Source: Ancistrus triradiatus (lineage: Eukaryota; Chordata; Actinopteri; Siluriformes; Loricariidae). Taken from it: DNA of 64,000 nt. Location: contig JAJAGP010000939.1 of assembly GCA_025084515.1 (NCBI GenBank), forward strand, positions 124,001 to 188,000, in the 5' to 3' direction. Position 1 is the first letter of the stretch; every line of letters begins with the position of its first letter. The position numbers were made by a program, and so were the translations under genes. Shown in pieces: positions 44,291-56,541 of this stretch. The notes under the pieces were generated by a model, which worked only from the letters and a program-made list of their open reading frames with translations, did not search any database and was not told the DNA's origin.

Positions 44291-46160
44291 TCTGCCGTGA
44301 AGTACAGGTCATGGATAGTATCATGTTTGCTTACCTCCACAGAAGGTAAATAGTCCTGGTTACAAAGCCATCTTGCTACAAGTGCTGATTACAACATGAG
44401 ATTACAAGACATAAAACTGCTGTTTTGGTGCTTCACTTGCCATCCCAACACAATTGGGCAATGTGCTGTTGAGTCAGTGTAGTCATGGTTATGTAGAATT
44501 GCCTGTTACTCTCCATAGAGGTTTTGTGACAGAATAGGGCAGCAGATTGCCAAGCATTCTTCTGCGCAGGTAGTGTTTTTGTGTTCTTGCACTTGTCACT
44601 GAGACCCTCCGCCACCAACATCAGCATACATTGTTGCTGCCTAGGTTTGCTGCTCTGTGTGATTATACACAATTGGCCTGTATGGAAGGTTGGAAGGAAA
44701 AAACTACTTCTCTGAAAAAGTGCCATACTGGGTCTAGTTTGTGTTTAATCCATTGTTCCTTAATCTGGTTGTGTAAAGTTGGTAGAGGCATATCCAAACA
44801 CAGTGATGGCTCTAAGAATGATTCATATAGGGGGCTGATCGCTTCTCCATCACTGTTATTTTAGTACTAATTTTCAGAACTTTTTCCTTTTTTGTTACTT
44901 GAACATTAAGGGAAAGGGTGAAAATAAAACTGAAAATAAATATATTTAATTTTTTGATTTCAGGCTGTAAGGCAAAAAGTGACTGTTTCATATGGATATG
45001 ATGGTTTTCTATATTCACTGTAGTAAGTGCACATTGTAGGTATACATCAGCCCATTGTACCCTATCCACCACCTCTAGTGTACAATACACAAGTTTATTT
45101 ATCTTATTTATCAAATTACAACAGTGTGCAGTTGAATAGATGGCATTAGTAGCTCTGTGGTGTGGCCGATTTGCAAAGAACAACTGTATACATTTTAACG
45201 TTCAAAACTAAATGGGTTAAAACAATATTTTAATGAGGTTTTCTAAGTGCTAATTGGTTTTGCCTGGCATGGCTAGTTTGGCTCTGAAAGAGATCATCCG
45301 AAAATTGCAGAATTGGAGGTGCTAGCCGAAGACACAATTAAGCATATTGAAAAACTGTACCACAGATGTGAATATAACACAAAGCAAAAAGTAAACTCTA
45401 TGGGTAAAGAAAGCTGAGGAAGTGAAGAAAGGACAACAAGGCATATGAGCAAGAACTAGATAAGCAGATATATCCTTATTATTTTAGCCTGTGACATTTA
45501 AAAAGTGTTGACACAGTTAAAAAGATCTGTCCTAGATATATATCTATATATCTGCTTCATCATGTTGGCGCCACAATGGATGTAATCCAAATACTATCCC
45601 ATTAAATGACGAAGCAGGAGCCTTGATTACTAATCACAGTTTTACATGTTATATAGTCAGTCACAAAAATAAATAAATAAATAATGCTCCCAGGCAGAAA
45701 TGTCAGGTTGCTGCAAAACTGGGCAGGCAGTTACTTCACAGGCAGAAATGTAAATGATGACAGGTGTGGCCTGATTAGACACTGGGTCTTACCACAAGAG
45801 GGCATAAAAGTGCTTCCCTCGCTGCCCTACAAAAAGGCTCTGAGAGGCTACTTGGGGAGAGATCGTTGGATGCTAGATATGCCTCCTTGATCGACAAAAA
45901 ACTCAACAAGGAGTTGGAATCACTTTAAATGTGTGAATGTAATGAAGATAGATGTAAGTGATTACAATATTAGAAGGAAACGATAATTTTATGTAAAATT
46001 GAAAGGAGGCTGTCAATGGCAGAACACCTAATGGGCACTGTAACAACAAATTTCCTTCTGCTATGGGCCTGTAAATGAGACAGGGGTGTGTCGTGAAGGT
46101 GCCACCTGTGTCTGCATGGTGGACAACAAAACTGTGGGAGCTGCTCGTGCTTGTTGGTGG
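44291..46160. other. unassigned non-coding DNA
   Basis: No gene is recognised. Minus-strand open frames of about 97 and 123 codons near 44433-45183 show no domain and no repeat-independent support. Short AAAT and TA runs occur at about 45535-45555 and 45667-45685. Confidence 0.35.
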
Positions 46161-46345
46161 ATTTACATTTACAGCATTGAGCAGACACTCTTACCCAGAG
46201 CGATTTACAACTGATACAGTCTTACAGTCCAAGCAATTGTGGGTTAAGGGTCTTGGACCCAACAGTGGCAGCTTGGCAGAGGTGGGATTTGAACCCTGGA
46301 CCTTCTGGTCCATAGTCCAGTACCTTAACCACTAGGCTATTCAGT
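46161..46345 (-). repeat. V-SINE, minus strand, copy 1 of an adjacent pair
   Basis: The plus strand shows ATTTACATTTACAGCATTGA, TTACCCAGAGCGATTTACAA and GTCCAGTACCTTAACCACTA. It is nearly full length and is separated by only a few bases from the next copy in the same orientation. Confidence 0.85.
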
Positions 46346-46351
46346 CATATT

Positions 46352-46567
46352 AATTTACATTTATATCATTTAGCAGATGCCCTTATCCAGAGCAACTTAC
46401 AACTTATGCAATCTTACAATCAATTGTAAGGTTGTAACCAAGCACTTATGGGTTAAGGGCCTTGCTCAAGGACCCAGCTGTGGCAGCTTGGCAGTGGAGG
46501 AATTTGAACCCTGGACCTTCTGGTCCATAGTCCAGTACCTTAAATTTCAAGGCCCACCACAGTCTCA
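46352..46567 (-). repeat. V-SINE, minus strand, copy 2 of an adjacent pair
   Basis: The plus strand reads TTTACATTTATATCATTTAG, CAGATGCCCTTATCCAGAGC, TTGCTCAAGGACCCAGCTGT and GAATTTGAACCCTGGACC. A local duplication of CAATTGTAAGGTTGTA-type sequence lies near 46420. It is more diverged than its neighbour, so the pair is not a simple recent tandem duplication. Confidence 0.85.
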
Positions 46568-47886
46568 TGATTTACTTGCACACAAACTGAATTGCAGGGT
46601 GCTAATGTAATACATTTTTATTGGAACTGACCTGCATTGTGCACCCTTAGGAACACAGCATCTTGTACAGTTATTAATGTAGGCCTACAAAACATTGTTT
46701 ACTTGAAAAATCCACAGAACTATGTATTCTGTTACTAAACCAGCTCAGATGTTTTGTGTCATGAAGTTTTACACATGCAAATCATTGTATCACTGGCCTG
46801 TATTTTCAATTACAGGCATGGATTCATTGATTTTGACCCTGTTAAAGTGATTTTAGTATAACTGAAGTGTTATGATTAATCAGAATTGTGAATGGGGTAA
46901 AAAGGGTGACATGATTTGATTTGTCAGTTCGTTTGAAGTGTCACAATCGAGTCAGTGATGGGTTTCCTCACTCTCTTTGGTCATGTATTAATATTAATAA
47001 TTATATTTGCTGTGTCCTGAGGCTGTCATGTTTTATTACGTGTGAGTTTTCCAGCTCTCACATTTCAGCCATCTGCCTGTGTTAGTATTATCCTTGTGGC
47101 AGCACATTTTGAGCTGGCATAAATGGTATAATGGTATAGATGCTCCAACAGTCCACCCTTGCTGGGTCACAGGAAAAGCAGTTTTCATGCCTTGCCATCT
47201 TATTACCTTCCGGATGTATTACCCTTGAGAAAAAGCTTTTAGACATATGGGTAGTTTTCACTGGCTGCCTCAGTAATAGGTTTATGCAGAATGACAAGGA
47301 CTCTGTGGCTTATTCCTGTAAGCCATGCGAGAAATTACTCCATCCTAAAGTAATGTAACATATGGAATGTAATGCTAGATCAGAAATATTTGATACTTCA
47401 TCACTATTTAAAGCAGTTTCATGGACATTATGAAGCACAGCTTTTTGTGAAAAAGGTCGGGCAACATTTCGTTCAGCTCAGCCTGAGTGCTTTGAATGTA
47501 GCTTTATTAGCATGGGTAATTGACCTTGATGCAAATTAAAAAGGTAAAGGCGTTATTAAAAAATTAAAAAGGTCAACAGCATTAAAAGTTAATGAGAGAG
47601 AGAGGCAAAAACAGCAGTGTAGGATTATTATATTTTGCTTAATGGCAGGTAGTGGGAAAACAGTGTTACAAACCCTCTTACATGGCAAGTCCATTTGTCC
47701 CTTTATGGTTAGCAGGGAGATCTGGGTCAACTCTCCTTCCCATTAAGCATATGACCCCACTACCACAAGGCCACCACTTTGTATTCAGCTCAGGATGTCC
47801 CAAGCAGCCACCATGACATTTGTTTAATTCTACACCAATCAGAAGGCAAAAGGGATGGTAAATGTTTTGCAGGTTGAGAGTGCGTG

Positions 47887-47888
<2 letters not shown>
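46568..47888. other. unassigned non-coding DNA
   Basis: No gene is recognised. 47080-47370 is repeat-free with small frames on both strands, none carrying a known domain. Confidence 0.35.

Positions 47889-47946
<58 letters not shown>
47889..47946. repeat. (CA)n microsatellite
   Basis: A perfect run of 29 CA units. Confidence 0.95.
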
Positions 47947-47947
<1 letters not shown>

Positions 47948-49936
47948 CAGTCTGAAGTGTAAGTGCAGGTCATTCCAAACAAATGGGGAATTAGTTTAGG
48001 TCTTGTGCACACTAATGTGGTTGTATGTAACAACACAAATCTTTCTCACTTTTGCCCTTCTGTCTATGCACAAATTTTAATTTCTGCTTGCAGATAATCT
48101 CTAATAGTGATTTTAAAATGTCTGATATCTAGCATTCTGTGATTAGTTGCAGATAGTCACATAAACTTGAATAGTGCACCCAAAATGCAACTGTTTGCAG
48201 CCACTTACAGTAATGCGAAGTACATGCGCCTCACAACAGGTACACAATGTAGTAGATAGTTCATTCATCCCAGTCATTCCGCTAGCAGTTGGTTATAGGC
48301 AGTATGCCTGGAGCAAGCATCACCTTGCCTTATAGAGTTTAATTATGCTGTAGACTGCAGTTTCCCACTTTTCTTATCTCTCCCGCTGAGAGCGTTCAAT
48401 AAAACTTCCTTGCCTCAAAGCAATTCTGTTTGGAGAGGTGCTGCATACATTTGAAACAACTGTTACTGGCCAAAAACATAATCCCATGTCACTGAGATCA
48501 GTGACACAGCAGTTGCATGTTAGATTTCTCCACTAATAGCTTCTCTACACTGCCCGGACAAAAAATAATGGCAAAATCATGCAGCCATTTAGATGGCACC
48601 ATGGCAGATGCCTGTACTGCTTTTGCCAAGAGTATTGGGACTTAACTGAAAGCACGGCCATCTTTTAAGACACATGTCACTGTAGATGTCCAGATGGTTT
48701 ATTGCACTGATACACATCATTTATGTAAAATAAAATCCATCACTTTCCACAAATCTTTGCATTTCATGTTGTAATACCATTACCTTACCTAAGAGTAAAA
48801 ATCTTTTTGAATTTTTTTTATAACTCATTCTCACGCTAGGCATGCCATATGATTGTTCCTTACCGTGCCCGGTACTCTGAACCATGCTCAGGCACGCTTG
48901 AAGATGGCACAGATGCGTTTAAGTTATACTTGGGGACATTATGCATGTGGTGCGATCACTAGCTATGCCTGATCAAGGAAAACAACGTCAGTTGCCTCCA
49001 TAAAAATCTCCTTATATGTGCAGTGTGGGTAGATAAAAGTCCCTGCAATGCATAATCAATAAATGTGTAAGGCGTATGAGAAGGCTGCGGGTCAGCCACA
49101 AAGTAAGTACAACCACGAAGTCCAATGTGCTGTGCATCTTCTCCACAAGCGCACCTTCCTCCACATCGTGATGACTGAATGCAGGCCAGTGGGGAAGTGA
49201 GTAGAGGGACAATCATGCTCTAGTGCGAGTATACCCTTAAAGGTTGTGTAAAAGAGGTACCTTATAGTCATTTGTTACCTTTAGAAGCAGTCCTGTCTCA
49301 CTCAGTAGAAATCAGTCTGGCTCCCTAATGACAACCTATTTAATTAAGTAGTAGGTCAAAGTACTTCACCGTCAGTGGTGCTAACCAATGGCGACTGCTG
49401 GTTTTTAAATTAGCACATATGTTCACATACAGTCACGTCATTGTACTGGCTAGCCATAGCATAGCCATAGGATAAGGATTCTTATATCCCTCCAGTGGAG
49501 CTGCAGTTAGTTATGTTGCCTTATACAAAGCTGTTTTTATATACAGTATATTTACAAATATTGCTATTATATCTTTGAAAATTGTAAATAAGTGGTAAGA
49601 CTTAGCGGCACTGATTTACTGAAGTTTGAGAAGTCAGGCATGCTCCTGATTACCAATTTACTCTGAGAGGTTGACCAATCGCTATGAGAAAAGCTTTGCC
49701 CCGGGTTGGAACGAACATAAAAATGCAGTAACCAGTGAACGCTGAGTTGGGGTTTTTTTTGGGGGGGGGGGTACAAAATGCACTTGCCCACACTCCATAT
49801 TCACTGCCTGTGAAGCCTATGAGTCCAGATGTGGCTCAGAAAGATGTGTTCAAAGTCTCCAAATGAATCCCATCTTTTTTACATATACGCATAGACTGCC
49901 AGAGATGCACAGGCTTCAATAAGTTTCTGGTAGGTC
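47947..49936. other. unassigned non-coding DNA
   Basis: A possible Tc1-type terminus (CTACACTGCCCGGACAAAAA near 48546) has no partner. A G-run lies near 49759-49770. No gene is recognised. Confidence 0.35.
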
Positions 49937-50145
49937 AATGTATAGGGACTGTGGTAGTCTAGTGGTTAAGGTACTGGACTCTGGACCAGAAGTTCAAGGG
50001 TTCAAATCCCACCTCTGCCAAGCTGCCACTGTTGGGTCCTTGAGCAAGGCCCTTAACCCAAAATTGCTTGGATTGTAAGACTGTACCAATTGTAAGTCGC
50101 TCTGGATAAGGGCGTCTGCTAAATGCTGTAAATGTAAATGTATAG
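49937..50145 (+). repeat. V-SINE, full length, plus strand, with target duplication
   Basis: The SINE spans 49946-50140. Its head reads GGACTGTGGTAGTCTAGTGG with an A-box-like word, followed by box B GGTTCAAATCC. The middle has CTTGAGCAAGGCCCTTAACC, and the core GTAAGTCGCTCTGGATAAGG is followed by GCGTCTGCTAAATGCTG and an (AAATGT)n tail. AATGTATAG at 49937-49945 is repeated at 50137-50145. This is the best preserved SINE of the window. Confidence 0.92.
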
Positions 50146-51525
50146 AGATTCAAATGAGATGTTTAAAAGCTATGGTGCACAACAGGAGGAGTTTGAGTTT
50201 AATGAATGTACAATGTATGAAGATATTTGATAATGGATTCACTAAAATATTGAATTTCACCAAGTACTGTTAGTAGTACAGACACTTTGGGAAACATCTC
50301 ACTGCTGCATTATAATGACATTGAAGGCAAGGTGGGTTTCCTATGTAGTTTTAACACAATAGCCTATGGTGACATCATACAGTTTAGTATAAAGTACAGT
50401 TGAATTGTCTGAATGTATCTCATTTCAGAAAATGGCTCAGCTAGTGCAGACTTGGATAGTGGGAACCTTATTTGCATTGTTTCTACCTATTTTCAATGCT
50501 GTGGCATAGGAAACTTTCTGATTTTCCTCCTGTCTGTTTTATTGGGCACATATTGGTTGGAGTGTTGCCTTTCTCCTTGTTCACTGTTCTAATGTAGGTC
50601 ATTTTTTTATGTGTACTGCTGTGTGTGTTTGTACATGTACACTCATTCGTTCCCACAGCCATGTTACTGCCAAGCAGATGTTCTTTCCCATGTGTGCATG
50701 CATTTCAAACAGATTAAAATGCCCTCTGCTGTCTCACTTTCTTTAACTTTCAACTTTCTTTATAATTACCTCATAGTTAACTACTGAAAAATGAAATCTA
50801 GGTTACTCGCTTGATGGAGGGAAGTGTGGGTGTAGGTAGAGGTAAGAAGCATTTCAGAATCCCATCTACTGAAGCTACTCTATGCTGTTGCCCACTCACT
50901 CTGCAGAATTAGATTTCTTAAATAAAGCTTTCTGTGCAAGTGTGGACAGCAAACTTTTTACATTTAAAAATGCAATTTTAGATGTATCTGTAATAGCGTG
51001 GACAAGGTCTTATAAATGCAGACCGAGAACAGCAGCTAACCAAAATTAAAATCACACCATGTCATTGTCATGCTGGCTGTAAGGAAATAGCATGAAGGAT
51101 GGCCAGTAATTGACTTGGACTTAGAGTTCATAGCTCCAAACTCAGTGGCATGTCACTTTAAACCTTTCCTCTGTCTTTTTCCTGCTTTTGAAATGAGCCT
51201 ACATAGGCAGGTAGGGCACAGGGGGAGGGCAGTGGAGTGTGGCTCGCCTCAACCCTGTCACTTTGATAGAGTGAATACATTGTGAGAGATAATGGAAACT
51301 TTCTATTCAGTGAGAAGCAGAATAAAGAGAGCCTTCCCCTCCATTCATCACCATTGATTACTGTAGGCTCTGTGGCGTGCCCAGACACAGTAGTAGAACA
51401 GAACGAGTGGGAGAGAGAGTTCTGAGTCCACTCGCAAACATGAAACAATACAGCATGTATTGCAACATCAGAAACGCTCATCTAAGAGTTCTGTGTGGAT
51501 CATTATACTTATGTTGCTGGTCACG
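50146..51525. other. unassigned non-coding DNA
   Basis: No gene or named repeat is visible. Confidence 0.4.
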
Positions 51526-51527
51526 TA

Positions 51528-52629
51528 CAACCCCAAATCAGAAAAAATTGGTACGGGGTACAGAAAATGCAAATAAAAAAATAGATGTTCCTTACGTTTC
51601 CTTTGATTTTTATGTCATTGCAGACAGTATGAACCAAAGATATTTCTTTGTTTTTGGTTAACTTCCTTTCAGTTCTTAATAAAAATCTATTCCTGCGTTT
51701 CAGGCCTGCAACACATTAAGAAAAGTTGGGACGGGGCAATTTATTGCTATTAATGAGTTAAAAATAATAATAATTAAAAACGAATTGACAGGTAACGTCA
51801 ACAGGTGATTATGATGCCCAAATATGTGGTCTTGAATGCAGCATATGTTGCCATGACACAGCCTGGCTTTTGGACTTGTTACTGATAATGATCTGGATGG
51901 TCCTTTTCGGTATGAAGCGCACAGCCTGGATTTCTTCCAAAAAAAATCCGCAAAACTGATTGGTCTGACCACGATACACATTTCCACTGTGTGATAGTCC
52001 TTCTTAGATGCCTCCGAGCCCAGAGACGTCAATGCCACTTCTAGACATGGTTAACATGAGGCTTCTTTTTTGCAAAGCAACATTTTAAGTGGCATTTGTG
52101 AATGTAACTCTGTATTCTAGTGCTTGATAAAGATCTGATAAAGTAATCCCATATCAGCTATTGATGAATGGTGGTTCTTGATGCAGTGCCTCTTCAGCTT
52201 AGGCCTTCATGCACTGAAATTCCTCCAGATTTCATGAATTGTTTAACAATATTATGCACTGTAAAGAAAGAAATATATAAATCCCTCCCAGTCTTTCTTT
52301 GAGGAACATTGTCCTTAAACATTTCAATAATTTATGATACTGCTTTCGCACCAAATCATGACTATAATCACCTGTTGACATTACCTGTTCTAAATCACAT
52401 CATTATTTATTATTCTTTACCTCATTACTAGCCCTAAATTGTCCCTGTCCCAACTTTTTTTTTATGTGTTGCAGGCCTGAAATGCAGGAATGGATGTTTA
52501 TTAACAAATGAAATGAAGTGGACTAGAAAAAACGAATTGTCTTGGGTTTATACCGTCTGCAATGAAATACAAGTCAAAGGAAATGTAAGAAACACTGCAT
52601 AGATATAATATGCATTTTCCATATCGTCC
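51528..52629 (-). mobile_element. internally deleted Tc1-like element (family G)
   Basis: The left arm begins CAACCCCAAATCAGAAAAAA after TA at 51526-51527 and runs through GCAGACAGTATGAACC at about 51622. The complement of the inner arm (TATACCGTCTGCAATGAAAT) lies at 52549-52568, and the right end breaks off at 52629, where an L2-type tail begins. Inside, a second inverted pair CAGGCCTGCAACACATTAAG and GTGTTGCAGGCCTGAAAT is found at about 51701 and 52469. The arms resemble the solo fragment at 39315-39425. Confidence 0.8.
51805..52300 (-). pseudogene. Tc1 transposase fragment
   Basis: Minus-strand reading gives the helix-turn-helix side near 52200-52260 and then GNVYRGQTNQFCGFFLEEIQ in frames around the former WSDES block near 51960. 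The catalytic aspartate itself is replaced (GGTCAGACCAATC at about 51960). The C-terminal half with the second aspartate and glutamate is deleted. Frameshifts are frequent. Confidence 0.6.
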
Positions 52630-52870
52630 CAAATCAAGTCAAGTCAAGTCAGATTTATTTATATAGCGCTTTTTACAATGGAGCATTGTCTCAAAGCAAC
52701 TTTACAAGTTTAGATTATCTCCTAATAACTACGTCCAATCCCAAAATGAGCAAGCCTAGGGCGACAGTGGCAAGGAAAAACTCCGAGTGTTATAGGAAGA
52801 AACCTTGGGAGGACCAAGACTCAAAAAGAGACCCAACCTCCTTGGGCGGCGTAGATGATAGATAAGATTT
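52630..52870 (-). mobile_element. L2-type LINE 3' tail
   Basis: The plus strand starts AAGTCAAGTCAAGTCAG and continues TTTATTTATATAGCGCTTTT, the complement of an L2-type end GCGCTATATAAATAAA followed by (TTGAC)n. GCGACAGTGGCAAGGAAAAA and AAGAAACCTTGGGAGGACCA are further landmarks of this fish LINE 3' region. No coding portion is included. Confidence 0.75.
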
Positions 52871-53184
52871 ATGATAAATTATTTAGGGTTATAGTTAATA
52901 AATAGTATGAAAATGACAGGAAGATGATGAAATATTAGCGCATCCAGTTCTGTTAGAACACATTCAGCTACAGGAATGAAAAAAAAACCCACGCTGCTGT
53001 TTCAGGGAATATCCAATAATTAACAGGCATACGTGTGACAGTTTTAGTAACCAGATTAGTAAAGATAGACATATCCAAACAAACAGACAGACTGAAGATA
53101 TGAAACCAGATAATGCAATGTCAGTGCTACTAGGGTCTTTGTTAATTAGAATAGATGTTTATGTAACTTTCAGTTTTCATTTCG
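52871..53184. other. unassigned non-coding DNA
   Basis: This may be a continuation of the L2 region but nothing is recognisable. Confidence 0.35.
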
Positions 53185-53465
53185 TTTTCAGCTGCAGTTG
53201 GCACTTGACTTGTGCAGCAGTGTAACAGCGGTGCCCAGGTGGTGCCTTCCGGCCGGGCTTCACCTGCAGACATGATTGGTTGTGTCTGAGAGATGACAGG
53301 CCGATCAGGGGATCATCCCCTGGCACTCCTATCAGAAACGCCTATCAAGCTCTGTGATGGATTGCCATATTGTCCAGGGCACACCTACCCTGTGCCCTCC
53401 GGGTATAGGTGCAGGAGCTTCTGCAACCTAACCAGGAAAAGCAGGATTGAAACCTGATAAAAACA
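53185..53465 (+). repeat. tRNA-like dispersed repeat (SINE-type), plus strand
   Basis: The 3' half reads TGTGATGGATTGCCATATTG, TCCAGGGCACACCTACCCTG and GCAACCTAACCAGGAAAAGC, the usual order of the family. The tRNA-like head near 53225 (GGTGCCCAGGTGGTGCC) is rearranged. Confidence 0.55.
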
Positions 53466-53565
53466 AAAATTCAGGTGAAATCTGCTACTGAAGTACTGGT
53501 TTTACTCTGACTGTCTTAGCTATATAATTGATTTATTGGCTTTATATACACTGTATGGGTTTAAG

Positions 53566-53765
53566 ATTAACTTAGTGCTTAAGGTACTGGACTGTGGACC
53601 AGAAGGGTACAAATCTGGTCCAGGGTACAAATCCAACTTCCACCAAGCTGCTACTGTTGGATCTTTGAGCAAGGCCCTTAACCCACAACTGGGTGGATTG
53701 TAAGGTTTTATCAGCTGTTAGTTGTTCTGGATAAGGACGCCTGCTAATGACTTAATGGTTAAAAG
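53566..53765 (+). repeat. V-SINE, plus strand, diverged
   Basis: GTGCTTAAGGTACTGGACTG, TTTGAGCAAGGCCCTTAACC, AGTTGTTCTGGATAAGGACG and CCTGCTAATGAC keep V-SINE order. A short duplication of GGTACAAATC-type sequence lies in the box B region. Confidence 0.8.
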
Positions 53766-53999
53766 AGGAAATGCAAAATGGTGTTAATGAAATGGGGAAA
53801 ATATTTTAATTATCATTATTGGGCTACAGTTAGAGTCCTTACTATGGCAATGTGTCAAATTAGAAAAACAGTGAATTCACATAAAATACTGTAAGTCCCA
53901 TTTCCTAGTGAACATCCTTGATGGTTTCTTACTACACAGACAGTTTAGAACAAAAATCCAGACTTCGTGATAGTGCTGTGATATGCCGAAAACACTTTT
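53766..53999. other. unassigned AT-rich DNA
   Basis: Nothing recognisable. Confidence 0.4.
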
Positions 54000-54345
54000 T
54001 TTTTCTACTTTGTTCACGATTAGCATACATTGCCCTAACTTAATCATGGTACCTAAGAAAGGTAAAGGGTCAGATCCCTTCAGTCCTGTTAGAATACACT
54101 AACCTCTCCACCCCTCCTCCTCTCCTGACAGTTCCAGTATACCATCAGCCCACCTTGTGACAAATACTGTTGATTTTCATTTCTAAATTTCTTTTTGGGC
54201 TCATTTCATATGTGTAATTTGTAATTACTTACGAATATAGACATTAAAAAACAATCATGTCGGGGTCAGGAACGGATTAATCTTATTTACATTACTTCTT
54301 ATGGGGAAATTTTATTTCTTTGACTACCGGAACCAGTTAAGATGG
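54000..54345 (+). mobile_element. decayed Tigger-type element
   Basis: An ATG at about 54046 starts MVPKKGKGSDPF, like the MGPKK stub at 14591. The right side holds GGGGTCAGGAACGGATTAAT and TTACATTACTTCTTATGGGG, the sub-terminal sequence shared with 14870-14890 and 63550-63590. The body of the transposase is missing. Confidence 0.5.
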
Positions 54346-56541
54346 AGTTATAAGGTTCTAGAGTAAATACAGAAAAGGCTAATGTTACTATTTACAATTA
54401 ATGTTTAACATTTTACAGCTTAAGTTTGTTTACATAATCATATACATAGTTCATACCTTAGAGACAGAAAACCAGATACAAAAATATATTAGATAATTTA
54501 ATTGAATTATAACATTGTTGTGTAAAAAATAATTTGTTATACTTCAGGCAAAATGTTTCAAATGACTCTTAAGTGAAGAAAATATTGAAATACTCACTTG
54601 AATGTACATACATGTTTGTACTATTGAAGAGCTTTGTTATTGCTGTTAAATCAGTTTTAAAATTGAATTTACTGAATCTGTGCTGTTTGTGGGAAAAATA
54701 AAATATAAATGAAACCATATTAGTATGTAACTTTGATATTTTACTGATTATATCATTTATTAATTTTCTTGACATTGTAATTTTTATTCCTCTTCCCAGA
54801 GTATTCAGGAAGAATGAAGCTTAGAGCAGATTTAACCAACTTTATAAGGATGCAGATACATTTAACAAACTTAAAGGACTTATTTGCAGCATATTAATAA
54901 AAAAAATGTAAAACTCAGTACAGTTGCTTAAATTTCTCCACTTTCAACATAGCTTTCTTCCACCTTCTTGAATGGTTTCTCTTCAGCAGAGACGTGACGC
55001 TGCACTGCAGGATTGCCTTAAGGATATATTGGACACTGCTAATAGGTCAGCCAAGTTCTTAGGAGTGCGCATATGACGCCTTAAAATGCTGTCTACTTAG
55101 ACAGCTTACTATGCAGGCATGCAAAAATGTATCACAAATAATATTTTTAAGGGATTTAATAACAATAATCCATAAGATAAGTGAATGATTCAAAGTTGAG
55201 CTTGCACTGTTACATGGCATGATGTTGCTACTGCCAGCATGACTAAATTGCAAGTAAATCAGAATGGGCGTTTCTCACAGTGTGAAAGACTAAACAGTGC
55301 TTGATTGTGTATTTTTATCATCAGAGAACTTATTCAGACATCGTTAAGTGGGTGGGACGGAGTTTCAGACGGCAGAATTGAAATACCATTGTTTTACTAT
55401 GGTGTGTAAGATTAGTTATGTTTATTTACACGTGATATCATTGTATTTGGGGTGATAGAGGTGTAGGTGCTGTGGTGCATCAGGTGTTGTTAGTGTGAGA
55501 ACTTCAAGGTTTGGGTATTCTGCATGTACTATGATTTTCTCCTACTTCCCAAAGCTTGAGAAACCAAAACCAGGATGAAGTGACTTAACATGAGTGAGTA
55601 TGTGATGATGAGCTTTGAATCTTCTGAGAATGGAACCTGTAGTAAATAATTACTAAAAATAAATAAAAGAACGAATGATCATTGTGTAGTACTTGATCAG
55701 TTTTTCCACATTTGTCTTGTGATTTCCAGTGCTGTGCTATGAGATGTGATTTGTACTCAGATAACCAAATTTATTTCATGTCCCAGTTAAGAGCATTTCC
55801 ATTTGGAATAATTGCGAAGCTTTTAAAACTAAGTAACATTGCATATTTTAGGTGCAAGAAAAGTGTGAATCCTTTGAAATTGCCTGAATTTCTGCATATA
55901 AATGTGGTGTAATCTTCATTTGAGCTTAATAATAGCTGAACCCAAACTGTCTAAACTAATAACAAGATGCATTTTTTATACTTTATTGAATAAATTGCTT
56001 AATCACACTGGTCAACAAAATTTTTGCTTTTTTTGTCCCACAAACTAAAATCAGTGGACCTTGAATTTGATTTTGTGACTTTATTTTTTTTTAATAATTT
56101 TTTTTTTTATCAGGCATGGCGACAGGGCAATTACATTTGCAATAAGTGTATACTACTTATTTATACATAAGAATAGCACAAACCCAGATTGCTCAATACT
56201 TGCTTTACTTCCTTTTTACCACACTATGTTTGGGTTTTGATGTTATACCATTTATAGTCGTCATTGCCTAAGAATGATCTCTGGGTTCTCTTAAAAGTGT
56301 GGGAGTGGCAAAAATCATATGGCATGAATCTTTTGCCCATGCTGTAAGAATCCTGTCATATATGACACAAATATGGATGTCCAACTGTTATTTTTGTCAC
56401 CCAATTTACAACCAAAATGATTTGCATCTCATTGTTAATGTGGGTGTGAAAGATTTTTAGACTTGTAACTTCAAAGACAAGCTATTGCACTTCAAAATAA
56501 CTTTGTTTGTTAAACGGGTTTCAAATTCCGTAGAGCACCGG
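54346..56541. other. unassigned AT-rich DNA
   Basis: No gene is recognised. A CACTGGTCAACAAAATTTTT word and T-runs near 56008-56110 could be a repeat unknown to me. Frames such as 55712-55912 are short and isolated. Confidence 0.35.

Noticed and set aside
44433..45183. Minus-strand frames of about 97 and 123 codons as genes
   Set aside because: They are isolated, share bases with frames on the other strand, and have no motif or neighbouring exon.
47881..47946. CRISPR-like or other spaced array
   Set aside because: It is a plain (CA)n microsatellite. No direct repeats with unique spacers occur anywhere in the window.
49946..50020. tRNA gene candidate
   Set aside because: It has A- and B-box-like words but is the head of a V-SINE and continues into the SINE core; no full cloverleaf was established.
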